A stretch of 64,000 nt of DNA, taken from Chloroflexota bacterium. GTDB taxonomy: Bacteria; Chloroflexota; Anaerolineae; Caldilineales; Caldilineaceae. The position numbers and the translations under genes are program-made. The DNA is taken from the NCBI GenBank assembly GCA_016861025.1, contig BOKO01000008.1, positions 185,331-249,330 of the forward strand, in the 5' to 3' direction. The notes beneath the pieces are model-generated. The model saw nothing but the letters and a program-made list of their open reading frames with translations, made no database searches and had not been told where the DNA came from. Positions 1-9,166 of this stretch are shown in pieces; positions within the stretch are counted from its first letter, which is position 1; each line of letters opens with the position of its first letter.

Positions 1-334
1 CCTGCCAGATGTCGGCGGAAACGCGCTGTCCCTTCATCTGCGCAAGATCGGCGAGGTGAGCATGACGCGCCTGGCGTGCAATTTCCCATGCCAGATAGAG
101 CACGAAGCACGCTCCGCCGAGCGTCAGCACAAGCTCTAACATGGGCGGCAACGCAGCAAACACGAGCAGCGACAGCGCAATGATCGGCAGATCGGTGAGC
201 AGCGGCGCAATCGCCACGCGCAAGCCAGCACCCAGCCCGCGCTCCAGCGTGCGCGTGATGACCAGCGTCATCAGCGGGCCGGGGCTGACGCCGGCGGCAA
301 AGCCGAGAGTGAGGCCGGAGAGGAGGTGGATCAT
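1..334 (-). CDS. LysE/RhtB-family exporter, partial (C-terminus off the left edge)
   Basis: The reading frame begins at the ATG at 334 and stays open to the window edge, giving about 111 residues of an expected 200 or so. The N-terminus reads MIHLLSGLTLGFAAGVSPGP, followed by alternating hydrophobic helices. The glycine-rich first helix with the SPGP turn is typical of LysE/RhtB amino-acid and metabolite exporters of the inner membrane. The substrate cannot be told from sequence. It starts 15 nt after the stop of the GT2 gene upstream and is probably its last co-transcribed neighbour. No strong ribosome binding site is visible, so the start is likely but not proven. Confidence 0.8.
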   Translation of the reverse strand, partial: MIHLLSGLTLGFAAGVSPGPLMTLVITRTLERGLGAGLRVAIAPLLTDLPIIALSLLVFAALPPMLELVLTLGGACFVLYLAWEIARQARHAHLADLAQMKGQRVSADIWQ

Positions 335-349
335 ACGGATAAGCGCCGG

Positions 350-1384
350 TCAAGATTGTTTGTGCGCCACGAATTGGTAGCGTTGCAACAGTTTGTCTGG
401 CAGTTCAACGGGTTGCAGGCGCGCCATCATCTGCCGGTCGGTGATGCGGCGCGGCGTCTGGCTGCGCTTGCTCAGCATTGTCGGAATTCGCTGAATCGCT
501 TCGAGGCGACCGCGCAAACTGCTGCGAAGCCGTCCGCGGCGGGCAAGGTGCATGAGAGCGCCTGCTTCGCTCAATATCAGCAACGGCAGATAGGCGAGCA
601 GGAAGCGCGCCGGATAATTCTTGGCGATCATCCAGATGCGGTTGCGCGCCAGGAGCCGGCTTTTCAGATGCGGGATTTGTGCTGTCGTCGCCGAATGTAC
701 ATGAAAAACAATGGCGTCAGCGGCAAATCGACATTGCCAGCCTGCCCACTGCGCCCGCCATGCCAGGTCTACATCCTCCAGATAGGCAAAGAAATCCTCG
801 TCGAACAAGCCGATGTCATCGAGCATTCGGCGCCGGTACAGCCCGGCGCCGCCACTGGGCCCCAACAACTGATAAGGTGCAGGATAATTTTCCGGTCGAT
901 CCTGCAGGCCGCCGCCGATGCCCCACGCATAGCCCAGGCGGTCGACGGCAATGCCGGTGGAGTCGATCACATCGGCGTCGTGCATCGAAAGCATCCGACA
1001 GGCGCACATGCCGACGGCAGGATCGACCATCATTGCGACCATTGCCGCCAGCCATTGCGGGTGTGCGACGGCGTCGTTGTTGAGCAGTGCAATCAACCCG
1101 GCGGAGGTTGCCTGGATGCCCTGATTGCAGGCGGCGGCAAAGCCAACATTGCGCGCGTTGCGGATGATCTGGATGTGCGGATGATGCTGCTCCAGGTAGG
1201 CGACGGAGCCATCGGTGGATGCATTGTCGACGACGACGATTTCAACGTTTGGATGCGTCTGGCGGGAGAGGGCGAGCAGACACGCCGGCAAGAACATCAA
1301 ACCGTTCCAGTTGACGATCACTACAGCAACTGCTGGAAAAGAGGAAATCGTCTCTGGTCGAGTGATATGCGCATCCATATTCAT
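350..1384 (-). CDS. GT2-family glycosyltransferase (rhamnosyltransferase-like)
   Basis: This 344-residue protein has a GT-A fold glycosyltransferase domain. VVIVNWNG opens the first strand (residues about 21-28), VVDNASTDGS follows at 51-60, and LLNNDA at 100-105 stands for the DxD-like metal and nucleotide-sugar site. The FAYLEDVDLAWR stretch is typical of the rhamnosyl/galactofuranosyl-type GT2 subgroup. One hydrophobic segment near residues 255-275 suggests membrane association. Its ATG overlaps the stop of the upstream GT4 gene as ATGA at 1381-1384, so translation is probably coupled. It should add a sugar to a surface glycan from a nucleotide sugar at the cytoplasmic face. Donor and acceptor are unknown. 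Confidence 0.9.
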   Translation of the reverse strand: MNMDAHITRPETISSFPAVAVVIVNWNGLMFLPACLLALSRQTHPNVEIVVVDNASTDGSVAYLEQHHPHIQIIRNARNVGFAAACNQGIQATSAGLIALLNNDAVAHPQWLAAMVAMMVDPAVGMCACRMLSMHDADVIDSTGIAVDRLGYAWGIGGGLQDRPENYPAPYQLLGPSGGAGLYRRRMLDDIGLFDEDFFAYLEDVDLAWRAQWAGWQCRFAADAIVFHVHSATTAQIPHLKSRLLARNRIWMIAKNYPARFLLAYLPLLILSEAGALMHLARRGRLRSSLRGRLEAIQRIPTMLSKRSQTPRRITDRQMMARLQPVELPDKLLQRYQFVAHKQS

Positions 1385-2652
1385 AATGATTCAACCAGGT
1401 CGCCGTAGAGTTTGGAGAGCATCGCGTATTTGCGCTCCCATGTGTGCTGCGCGTAGACCTTTGCTTCGCCCGTCGCGCCGAGATGTGTGGCGAAATCGCG
1501 GTCGTGCAGCAAGCGTGCAATCGCCGCCGCCAACGCCTCCGCATCGCCGAAGGGAATGAGCAAGCCGTCCTCGCCGTCGCTGACCACATCTGCCATGCCC
1601 CAGGCTGTGGAGCCGATCACCGGCTTTTGATACAGCCAGGCTTCGAGAAACACAATGCCGAACGAGTCGATGCGCGAAGGGTTGACGAGCAGCGAGCAAG
1701 CCGCCAGCAGATTGCGCTTGGTCGGCTCGTCGATCGGGCCGAGCACAGTCACCCGCTCTCGCACCGATTGGGGCAGGTCGGCAAGGTAGCGACGCACATC
1801 CGCCATCATGCTTCCTGCCATCACCAGGCTAACTTTGTGGCCTTGTTCCCACAGCCGGCGCAGCGCTTCGATGGTTGTCATTGCGCCTTTGTCGTAGGCA
1901 AGTGCATTGAGGTATGCCACGATCGGCGTCTCGATGCCGAATTGGCGACGAAACATCCATTCGTCACCGCCAAGCACGCGCGAGGGCGTCACCCCGGAGC
2001 CGACGACCTGGATGCGCGCGCCATCGACGCCTTGTGCGGTGTAATAATTGCGCTCCGTCGGTGTCATGGCAACCAATGCGGTGCTTCGCCGTGCAATGTC
2101 GAGCTGATGGCGCATTGTGTAGACGCGGCTCGGACGGTCGCTTCCCGGCTTTGGGCCGGCGCCAAGATGTGTGAAGGGCGTCAAGACAAAAGGCAGGCGA
2201 TGTTGCTTGGCAAACCGCAGTGCATCGTAACTCAGCCCCTCAAAAACGATGCTGAACGCACCGACCAGATCGAACCCCTCGTCGGTGTTTGCCAGCCACG
2301 CCCGCACCTGTGGCGTCCACGGCGCAAATTTCGCCAGCCCGTGCAACAAGCCCACAGGCGCGTGGATACTCGAGAGAAACCAGATCAACAGCCGTCCCGC
2401 CGGAAAAGCAATGCCTGGCATCGGAAAATGACGAACCGGGAAGCGCAAAATTCGCACACCTTCGTGCTCTGCCGTGGCGGGCGAAGCGAGCTGACCGCGA
2501 CGACTCCAGAATGCATCCAGGCTTTGCGCCGCCGTCGTCACTATCGTGACTGTGTGCCCTTCCGCTGCAAGACGTTGCGACAACTCGGCAATGTGTGATT
2601 CTGCGCCTCCCAAAGCGGGCCAATAGCGCGGGGCGATGTGAAGGATGCGCAT
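1381..2652 (-). CDS. GT4-family glycosyltransferase
   Basis: The start at 2652 gives 423 residues beginning MRILHIAPRYWPALGGAESH, a textbook GT4 N-terminus (GT-B fold, glycine-rich loop, conserved histidine). A longer open frame to 2787 exists but only adds unrelated sequence from inside the upstream gene. The C-terminal domain has the nucleotide-sugar region around SRIDSFGIVFLEAW, in which the first acidic residue of the usual EX7E motif is Asp. Start and upstream stop overlap as TAATG, and its own stop overlaps the next ATG as ATGA, so it lies in the middle of a tightly coupled operon. It is a retaining transferase of surface polysaccharide synthesis with unknown sugar. Confidence 0.9.
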   Translation of the reverse strand: MRILHIAPRYWPALGGAESHIAELSQRLAAEGHTVTIVTTAAQSLDAFWSRRGQLASPATAEHEGVRILRFPVRHFPMPGIAFPAGRLLIWFLSSIHAPVGLLHGLAKFAPWTPQVRAWLANTDEGFDLVGAFSIVFEGLSYDALRFAKQHRLPFVLTPFTHLGAGPKPGSDRPSRVYTMRHQLDIARRSTALVAMTPTERNYYTAQGVDGARIQVVGSGVTPSRVLGGDEWMFRRQFGIETPIVAYLNALAYDKGAMTTIEALRRLWEQGHKVSLVMAGSMMADVRRYLADLPQSVRERVTVLGPIDEPTKRNLLAACSLLVNPSRIDSFGIVFLEAWLYQKPVIGSTAWGMADVVSDGEDGLLIPFGDAEALAAAIARLLHDRDFATHLGATGEAKVYAQHTWERKYAMLSKLYGDLVESL

Positions 2653-4787
2653 TATCGTGCATGAACCGGCGCTATGGCATAGACATCCATCGAGATGTCC
2701 ACCTGTTGGATGTACGATGGCGGATGGTCGTAGCTTGCCTCTAGAAACGGATAGGTGATGTGAATCGGCGCAAGTGCAGTCAACCATTGCGCACTTAACG
2801 GAAGTTCTGCGCCGGGTGCAACCAACAGATAGGGTGCATAGCCCTGCGTCTGCCAGTCATCGATCTGCGCAAGCAGCACGTCCTCAGACAAATGCTCTTC
2901 CTGAAGATCGTAGGAAGGCAGATCGTGCAAGAAGTGCAGCGGCGCACCGACGACGACGCCCTGCCCGACCGGCGCCGGGTCGACAAAGAGCAGGATGGCG
3001 TTTTGCGGAAATCGAGCGGCCACTGCTTCGATTTGATGCGTAACGCCGGCATACTCAGCATGTGCCCAGATCAGGCGTCCATTAACCAGCATACCCGCCA
3101 TCCAGGCAACAAAGCCCAGCACGGCGATTGTCCGCATCACGCGCCGATAGTGTGGGCGGTCCCAAAGCCAGGCCAGAAAGACGCCACCCGCAAACACAAA
3201 TGTCGGCAGCACGACCGGCACATAGCGCCGCATGGCGTAGATATGAAAGGGGTTGTTCAGAATGTTATAGATGTACAAAAATGAGAACGCTCCACCAACC
3301 AGCGCCCAGGGCCAGAGAAGTCGCCATGGCCCGAACAAGATCAAAACACAAAAACCGGCCGCCGCCAGCCCGATCCCGATCGGCGTGAGATACCAGCCAA
3401 GCCTGACTAGATTTTCATGATTGGTGATCGGAATTTGCGTCTGCGCATACCAGTAATTCGCCATTGCGGTTGCACCCAGATAAGGGCGGACAAAATAAGC
3501 GTAGAGCATCAACAGCACGACGGCGATTGCGCCGCCGATCCGGATGATTTTCCACATTGCGTCAAGCTGTTGCGGCGTCAATTTTCGGCGGCGCCCCCAC
3601 AACCAAAACGACGCTGCGACGCCAGCGAACACACCCACAAGCGCCAACAGTGGCATCGCCAACCGCCGGAGCAAGGGCAGCACACCGGCATAAGTGTTGT
3701 AGGTGTAGGGATATGCATACCAAAAAGCGTGGAAGACGGCGTATACGAAGACGCCAAGAAAGGGAATCCAAAACCACGCTTCCTCCTGTCGCCATTTTCG
3801 AGCAACGGTCAGGTTAATCGCCCAGGCGGCCGGCAGCAGAAGAACGGGTAGAGCGTCGATTCGCGCCAGAAACACCATGCCGATCGCCAGCCCGGCGGTC
3901 AATCCCCACAACGGGCGCAACTGTGTGCTAGTTGTGTAGCGCGTGAACCCCCACAGCCCGCTCCAGATCAGATATTGGGTGAGCAGCTCGGCGGTTGGAT
4001 AACGGGCGAAGTAGAGCTGCAGCGGGGTTACGATCAGGAGAAGGCTCGTCAAGAACGCCAGCGGCCAGCGCAGAAACAGACGTGCAAAGAGATAGAACGC
4101 CCACACGCCAAGCACGCCCCACAACGGCGTCATGAACAGGGCGCCCCACACGCCGGCAACGCTGTATGCGACCGCCAGCGAGATCGCCTGCAGCGGATAG
4201 AATTGCGGAATCAACTGCCCCTGCTCTGTCTCGGACAAGTAGAATCCGGGAAAGCGCAGATAGTCGGTTTCGGTGGTCGGCGGCTGAGCGCGCAGAAAGC
4301 CGTCGTAGTGTTCGACGGACAACTGCGCCGTCAGCGGATCGCTGGGAAGAAGCGCGCTGTTGCGCGCAATATCGGCTGCCCAGTTGACATAGACGCCGGC
4401 GTCACCGCCGCCGACCACGTACTCGGCAGGGCGGGCGAAGGAGAACGCCGCAATCATCAGCAAGAGTATGACGCCGATCACTTCGTGGCGGCTGGTTGAA
4501 ATCGGTTTGGGCAATAGTTTATGGCGAAGGCGCCAGAAAAGAAGAGGTGCTATTGTCACACCGACTACTAAGATGAGTGCAGGGAGTCCAAAGAATCCAA
4601 TTTGGGCAATGAACAAAGCCAGCATCCCTATCAGGCTGAGTAATGCCAGCAACCCTACTCCTGCTAGATCAATTCCATCTATTGGTGCATCAAAGCGAAT
4701 TATCTTCACTATTCCTTTGCGACTTGGATAAGTTCTCAATTGTATTGAAGGTTGTGAAAGAACAGGTTGGGTGGCGGATGCGCCCAA
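2652..4787 (-). CDS. Multi-pass membrane protein, GT-C/GT39-like glycosyltransferase
   Basis: This 711-residue protein is almost entirely hydrophobic helices, with about 12 predicted segments. An early extracytoplasmic loop carries acidic residues (around GGGDAGVYVNWAADIARN), and a long aromatic-rich loop follows. That layout matches lipid-sugar-dependent GT-C transferases such as GT39/PMT-like or ArnT-like enzymes, which act at the outer face of the membrane. The frame opens with TTG at 4787. A GTG at 4709, just before the first hydrophobic segment, is an equally possible start, so the first 26 residues are uncertain. It overlaps the downstream GT4 start by one base (TAATG). Family assignment is by topology and loop character, not by a decisive motif. 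Confidence 0.75.
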   Translation of the reverse strand: MGASATQPVLSQPSIQLRTYPSRKGIVKIIRFDAPIDGIDLAGVGLLALLSLIGMLALFIAQIGFFGLPALILVVGVTIAPLLFWRLRHKLLPKPISTSRHEVIGVILLLMIAAFSFARPAEYVVGGGDAGVYVNWAADIARNSALLPSDPLTAQLSVEHYDGFLRAQPPTTETDYLRFPGFYLSETEQGQLIPQFYPLQAISLAVAYSVAGVWGALFMTPLWGVLGVWAFYLFARLFLRWPLAFLTSLLLIVTPLQLYFARYPTAELLTQYLIWSGLWGFTRYTTSTQLRPLWGLTAGLAIGMVFLARIDALPVLLLPAAWAINLTVARKWRQEEAWFWIPFLGVFVYAVFHAFWYAYPYTYNTYAGVLPLLRRLAMPLLALVGVFAGVAASFWLWGRRRKLTPQQLDAMWKIIRIGGAIAVVLLMLYAYFVRPYLGATAMANYWYAQTQIPITNHENLVRLGWYLTPIGIGLAAAGFCVLILFGPWRLLWPWALVGGAFSFLYIYNILNNPFHIYAMRRYVPVVLPTFVFAGGVFLAWLWDRPHYRRVMRTIAVLGFVAWMAGMLVNGRLIWAHAEYAGVTHQIEAVAARFPQNAILLFVDPAPVGQGVVVGAPLHFLHDLPSYDLQEEHLSEDVLLAQIDDWQTQGYAPYLLVAPGAELPLSAQWLTALAPIHITYPFLEASYDHPPSYIQQVDISMDVYAIAPVHAR

Positions 4788-4820
4788 GCAACTCTCATTG
4801 CTTATAGAAAATCCTCTATG

Positions 4821-5807
4821 TCAATTCATAGATCTGATGGAATTAAAAACACCCTGATCTTTGCACAGTAGATAGATATCTTGATGAGGATTGCCTTTGG
4901 CTCCTTGTGGGATATGATCGACCACGCGATAGCTTGTGCCTTTGACGAACTCGCCACGCACATAATCCGGCGGGTGGTATGCGCCACAGAGATTGGTTCC
5001 TGCGTGATCGCTATACTTCACTACCAATCGATTTGAGCGGAAGCGCGCTTGCTCTTCAAGCGAGAGGTCAAATAGATAGCTCTCGCCATGAGCTGTGAAA
5101 AGCAGGTATCCACCGGTCTTTGTCACTCTTGCCAGTTCCTTGATCCAGGCGCCTTGAAGCGGTTCGGGCAGATGCGTGAACACGGACATTGCATAGATGA
5201 AATCGAACTGACCATCCGCATAGGGCAAAGGGGGAGTTAGTTCATTTACTGTAAATTGGATGTTTGGAAGGTTCGCTTGACACCAGTCTATGAGTGCATG
5301 GTTGTAGTCTGTGCCATGGAGTACACCCGGTTTCAGATCCGTCATGTGACGCAATACCCGCCCGCAGCCACATCCTAAATCCAACACTGCTGCGAAATTC
5401 TCTAGGGACAGAGTGTTGCGCGCCAACGTGTCTCGAATGCTTTGTGCAGCAAGACACCCACCTTGCAGGAACCATACTGCATTGGTGGAACCACTCACCA
5501 GGTGGATCAGTTCGGGTGGCGGCACAGGCGCTCCGTTATCTAGATCAAGCAGGACATTCACAGTCGGGTTGTTTTTCTGAAACTCTTCACTTGTCAGGAA
5601 GTGCATACGTAATTCCCGAGTAGTCTGCCAGGCGGCCATGTTTCCTAGGATTACGCCCTCGTTTTCGGCCTCCCGGTCAAGAAACAGTCGGTATGCCCAT
5701 TTTACATGTTCATGTGTCAGGCCTGGGGTTGAAGCTTCCTGGGTGGGGGATAACCAGTTCATCCAGCGTCGCAACCAGAGGCCTGTTTGTTCGCTTAATC
5801 TTGACAT
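4821..5807 (-). CDS. Class I SAM-dependent methyltransferase with N-terminal helical domain
   Basis: The methyltransferase motif I VLDLGCGCGR sits in the middle of the protein. It is followed by the acidic strand (GTDYN) and by FDFIYAMSVFTHLPEPLQ, the post-motif typical of small-molecule and sugar methyltransferases. The region before it (HEHVKWAYRLFLDREAENEG onward) looks like the short helical repeat seen in DUF4214-type surface-polysaccharide proteins. The frame is open to 5867 (TTG). The ATG at 5807 is preferred because AAGGA lies about 12 nt ahead of it, giving 328 residues. It probably methylates a glycan residue or lipid-linked sugar of the locus. Confidence 0.8.
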   Translation of the reverse strand: MSRLSEQTGLWLRRWMNWLSPTQEASTPGLTHEHVKWAYRLFLDREAENEGVILGNMAAWQTTRELRMHFLTSEEFQKNNPTVNVLLDLDNGAPVPPPELIHLVSGSTNAVWFLQGGCLAAQSIRDTLARNTLSLENFAAVLDLGCGCGRVLRHMTDLKPGVLHGTDYNHALIDWCQANLPNIQFTVNELTPPLPYADGQFDFIYAMSVFTHLPEPLQGAWIKELARVTKTGGYLLFTAHGESYLFDLSLEEQARFRSNRLVVKYSDHAGTNLCGAYHPPDYVRGEFVKGTSYRVVDHIPQGAKGNPHQDIYLLCKDQGVFNSIRSMN

Positions 5808-5913
5808 ACTTGATGTAGTCCTTGGTTTGTCTGAAAAAAAGATCATTACGGTTTGATGGTCGCCCAACCTGGCTGTGGCAAAGACCTGACCGTTGAGTCA
5901 TCGGAGTTATTGA

Positions 5914-7785
5914 TCACTGATTGATCACTGGAAGGAAATTGAAAGAAATGTTCCCAACATATACGGACACTGACACAACCACTGGGCTGCCGGCAACTTG
6001 TTGTTGATTGACATATCCGCTTATCCGCACTTCTCCCAGGTCATTGACGCCGACCGGCAGATTGTAGGTCGATACCCGAACGTTAAAGTTGACGCGAGAT
6101 GGATCCATCGTGTCTGGGACTGGATCGACATCTACATGTTCGGGCATAGTAACCTCGATGTTCCAGGCTATCCTTTCGTTCTCGCCACTCACTGTTACGC
6201 CAAGAACCGTCTCGATGGAGTCTCTATCGCTGCCAACCGGATGTAGAAGGAAGATGTTATCTGTGAGGCCAGCTATGATAGGCAGCGGACTCAATCTGCC
6301 ATGATTATGCGCATCCCTGCGAAACATCTTCCAATCGTCTGCTTGGGGCGCACCTGTAAATCGCCAGATATAAATCTGTCCCTGCTGACCGTCAGAGGTT
6401 GCACCACCAACCACCAGATCATATAACCCGTCACCATCAATATCACCCAAGGCAGGATTACCGGTAATTGAGTAATCTGCTGATAGATCCCATGTTCCCG
6501 CTGGTGGAGGAAACGAACTACGGGTAATCTGGGATCCTTGATTATTCCATACAACCATCTCCCAATTTGAGGGGAGTAAAACTTCGCGTACTCCGTTTCC
6601 GGTGATATCAGCGACAAGTGGAGAAAGGTCAGTGTGATAACTAACTGTTGCACCAACGCCAGCAGGCGTCACCGGCTTGGCCGGCCAGCCAGATATGGCG
6701 CTTCCATCGCCGCGCCAGGCATGCACCGTTGCATCGCGTGCGTTCACGATCACGTCGACTACACCATTTCCATCCAGGTCCGCCAGCGCTGGTGATGCGA
6801 AGACCACTGCATTCGTTGGCTGCGGCCACCCTGGCAATGGTTCGCCGCGGTGGTTCCATGCGTTGACGTATCTGCCGACTCCAGGCGTACACCCCTCTGG
6901 ATGGCCGCATCCAGGATTTCCCCAGAAATCGCCAGTGCCGACAACGATGTCCAACCAACCATCACCGTTGATGTCACCCAAAGCTGGGGCCGAAAAGATT
7001 ACCTCATCGATCTGTTTGGGGAAACCTGGATGCCTGGTTCCATGCCGGTCGAAGACATGCAGCATCCCACCCCGCGCTGTTCCATATTCAGGGGCGGTAT
7101 GGGCATCGGCGCCGATCACAATATCAGGGAAGCCGTCGCGATCAATATCGCCAATTGCGGGGGATGACCAAACAGTGTCATGCACGAAATTCTGCCAAAG
7201 CACGGTGCAATCATGTCTGATGGCGCGTACATAGAAGTCCCACGAACCAAAAACGATTTCAAGAAACCCATCTCCGGTCAAATCAACAAGGGCGGGCGAC
7301 GAATAGACGCCATCGCGAAAACCATCTCTGTTCGTGTCCATGGTGGCGAATGAACACCGCAATCTTCCGCGCGAGTCAAGCACGTAGAGTCCGCCGTGTG
7401 CGCGTGGCGTAAAGGTGTCGCCAGCCCCGACCACGATTTCCATTAAGCCATCACCGTCGAGATCGCCGATCGCTGCTTTTCCCACAATGCCCATATCTCC
7501 TGTGTCGTATTCCCACAGTTTGGCGTCATTGCCGGTGTAAGCATGTAGTTTGCCGTCACGCCCCCCGACGATGATGTCCTGTATCCCATCGCCGGTAATA
7601 TCGGCAAGCGCCACTGCTCCGCTCAATATAGAGCCATTGACTGGGATTGTGCTGCGACGAGGTGATTGTTCAGTAGTTCTTTGTGCATGCGCTGCATCGG
7701 TGTGTGAGAGCATAAGAAGCAACCCGGCCGTTATCGTGCAAGTCTTCAATGTCCACAATAACCAGCCTGATTTAGTTGTTGTCAT
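5914..7785 (-). CDS. Secreted FG-GAP/VCBS-repeat beta-propeller protein
   Basis: The 623-residue protein starts with a signal peptide (basic MTTTKSGW, hydrophobic core, AHA-QR-type cleavage near residue 35). The next 450 residues hold about eight repeats of the form DITGDGIQDIIVGG, ADLDGNGVVDVIV and DINGDGWLDIVVG. These are FG-GAP/integrin-like blades with a DxDxDG calcium loop, alternating with WxF-type strands. The last 100 residues are a separate beta-rich domain. AGGAATAAAGTGAT precedes the ATG. It is exported and likely binds calcium. A role in surface or polysaccharide adhesion is inferred from its location inside the glycan locus. Confidence 0.85.
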   Translation of the reverse strand: MTTTKSGWLLWTLKTCTITAGLLLMLSHTDAAHAQRTTEQSPRRSTIPVNGSILSGAVALADITGDGIQDIIVGGRDGKLHAYTGNDAKLWEYDTGDMGIVGKAAIGDLDGDGLMEIVVGAGDTFTPRAHGGLYVLDSRGRLRCSFATMDTNRDGFRDGVYSSPALVDLTGDGFLEIVFGSWDFYVRAIRHDCTVLWQNFVHDTVWSSPAIGDIDRDGFPDIVIGADAHTAPEYGTARGGMLHVFDRHGTRHPGFPKQIDEVIFSAPALGDINGDGWLDIVVGTGDFWGNPGCGHPEGCTPGVGRYVNAWNHRGEPLPGWPQPTNAVVFASPALADLDGNGVVDVIVNARDATVHAWRGDGSAISGWPAKPVTPAGVGATVSYHTDLSPLVADITGNGVREVLLPSNWEMVVWNNQGSQITRSSFPPPAGTWDLSADYSITGNPALGDIDGDGLYDLVVGGATSDGQQGQIYIWRFTGAPQADDWKMFRRDAHNHGRLSPLPIIAGLTDNIFLLHPVGSDRDSIETVLGVTVSGENERIAWNIEVTMPEHVDVDPVPDTMDPSRVNFNVRVSTYNLPVGVNDLGEVRISGYVNQQQVAGSPVVVSVSVYVGNISFNFLPVINQ

Positions 7786-7856
7786 ATCACTTTATTCCTG
7801 TCGAACGCTTGTGGCAGCCGATTGGTTTTCAATGCCACGCTTCTCGTTTGCGCTCA

Positions 7857-7862
7857 ATTATA
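7857..7862 (-). promoter_or_regulatory. Putative -10 box upstream of the FG-GAP gene
   Basis: Read on the minus strand this is a perfect TATAAT, 71 nt before the ATG at 7785 and inside the only gap on this side of the gene. The -35 region at the right spacing is weak, so this is a possible but unproven sigma-70 promoter. Confidence 0.4.
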
Positions 7863-7898
7863 GCGCATCGAGGGTTCCGGACTTGTATGTATTGTCAA

Positions 7899-9125
7899 TC
7901 ATACTGAGCGATAGGCTTCTAGCGTTGCCTGCGCCGTTGCTCGCCACGAAAACAGCTTGGATCGTTGCAATCCGCGCAACCCCAAATTGCGACGAAGCTC
8001 AACATCTTCGAGCAGGTGCTGTAACCCATCGGCTATCTGCTGCGTATCTTCTGGCTCAATCAGGATTGCAGCATCTCCAACAATCTCTGGAAGTGATGAG
8101 ATATTGGAGGTGAGCACTGGCACTCCGCACGCCATCGCCTCAAGAACGGGTATTCCAAAGCCTTCGTAAAGGGAGGGGTAAGCAAAGATTGACGCGCCAT
8201 GATACAGGCTTGGCAAATCGGCGTCATTGACAAAACCAAGAATTCGAATGTGTTCGGTCAATTGGTGGCGTTTCACCGCTGCAAAGATATCGTCGCTATC
8301 CCAGCCGTTGCCGCCAGCCAATATAAGCGGTGGGGTTGTACTTCCTTGACGGCGACGTACAAGCGCGTACGCTTCGACCAATCGCACCAGATTTTTGCGT
8401 GGTTCGAGCGTGCCGACATGTAGGACATATCCTGGTTCATGGACGCCATATTTGTTCAGCACCTTTTGCACCAAATCTGTGTTGTAGTCGGGTGTGAACT
8501 CTTCGTTAACGCCGCCATATGCCACAAATATGCGATCTTCGGGAAAATTGAGATAGCGCACAACATCACGTTTCGTGCTCTGCGAGATTGCAATCAGCAC
8601 ATCAGCGTGTTGGCGAACATGCTGAAGTTTGCGTGCGAAGAGATCAAGGTTTTCACGGGTGTGGAATTGTGGGAAAATAAGCGGTGACAGATCGTAGATA
8701 GTCGCCACTTGCTTGCTTTGCTCAGGCGCGAGCTCAGTTACATCTGAAACATGAAAAACATCCAGATCGCGCAGTATTGCGCGCTGCGCCGAACGCGTTC
8801 TTTGTTCGATCCACCACTTCCAGGGGCGTTCCAGAAGCGCATCGATCTGCTGTGCAACGAATCTGCCTCCGGTGAAGTTCATACGCTGCCATCGAGTGGC
8901 TTTTCTATGACGCGGCCCTTCGATCGTTTTCCAAACAACACGATCTGATAACAATTCATCAAGGTTAACAATCAGCGGCAGATCTTGACGAACCGGAGCG
9001 TAGTCGATGAGGACGATTTCATCGTTGGTGGCAAGCGCAACCAACTCGCGCAGCATGTTGAGATTGTAATACAAAATTCCGGCTCGTGCGATGTAAAGAC
9101 TTGTAATATCATAGCCGATGCGCAT
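7899..9125 (-). CDS. GT4-family glycosyltransferase
   Basis: The protein starts MRIGYDITSLY at the ATG at 9125 and is 408 residues long. A GTG at 9170 also opens the frame and overlaps the upstream stop as GTGA, but the 15 extra residues do not resemble a GT4 start, and GGAGG precedes the ATG at 9125 by 12 nt. The C-terminal domain shows HVGTLEPRKNLVRLVEAYAL and EGFGIPVLEAMACGVPV, the latter containing the EX7E motif of GT4 enzymes. The nearest type is the mannosyltransferase-like group common in exopolysaccharide operons. It probably transfers a hexose from a nucleotide sugar to a lipid-linked glycan in the cytoplasm. Confidence 0.9.
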   Translation of the reverse strand: MRIGYDITSLYIARAGILYYNLNMLRELVALATNDEIVLIDYAPVRQDLPLIVNLDELLSDRVVWKTIEGPRHRKATRWQRMNFTGGRFVAQQIDALLERPWKWWIEQRTRSAQRAILRDLDVFHVSDVTELAPEQSKQVATIYDLSPLIFPQFHTRENLDLFARKLQHVRQHADVLIAISQSTKRDVVRYLNFPEDRIFVAYGGVNEEFTPDYNTDLVQKVLNKYGVHEPGYVLHVGTLEPRKNLVRLVEAYALVRRRQGSTTPPLILAGGNGWDSDDIFAAVKRHQLTEHIRILGFVNDADLPSLYHGASIFAYPSLYEGFGIPVLEAMACGVPVLTSNISSLPEIVGDAAILIEPEDTQQIADGLQHLLEDVELRRNLGLRGLQRSKLFSWRATAQATLEAYRSV

Positions 9126-9166
9126 TGTGTCGGGGCGCCTCCGCTCACCAGAAAGGGATAAATATG

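Noticed and set aside
326..1408. Long plus-strand open frame opposite the GT2 gene (360 codons)
   Set aside because: It is a shadow of the GT2 gene. Its translation has no domain, is Arg/His/Cys-rich and lacks a ribosome binding site.
1444..2598. Long plus-strand open frame opposite the GT4 gene
   Set aside because: The opposite strand encodes a convincing GT4 enzyme, and the frame's translation is compositionally odd.
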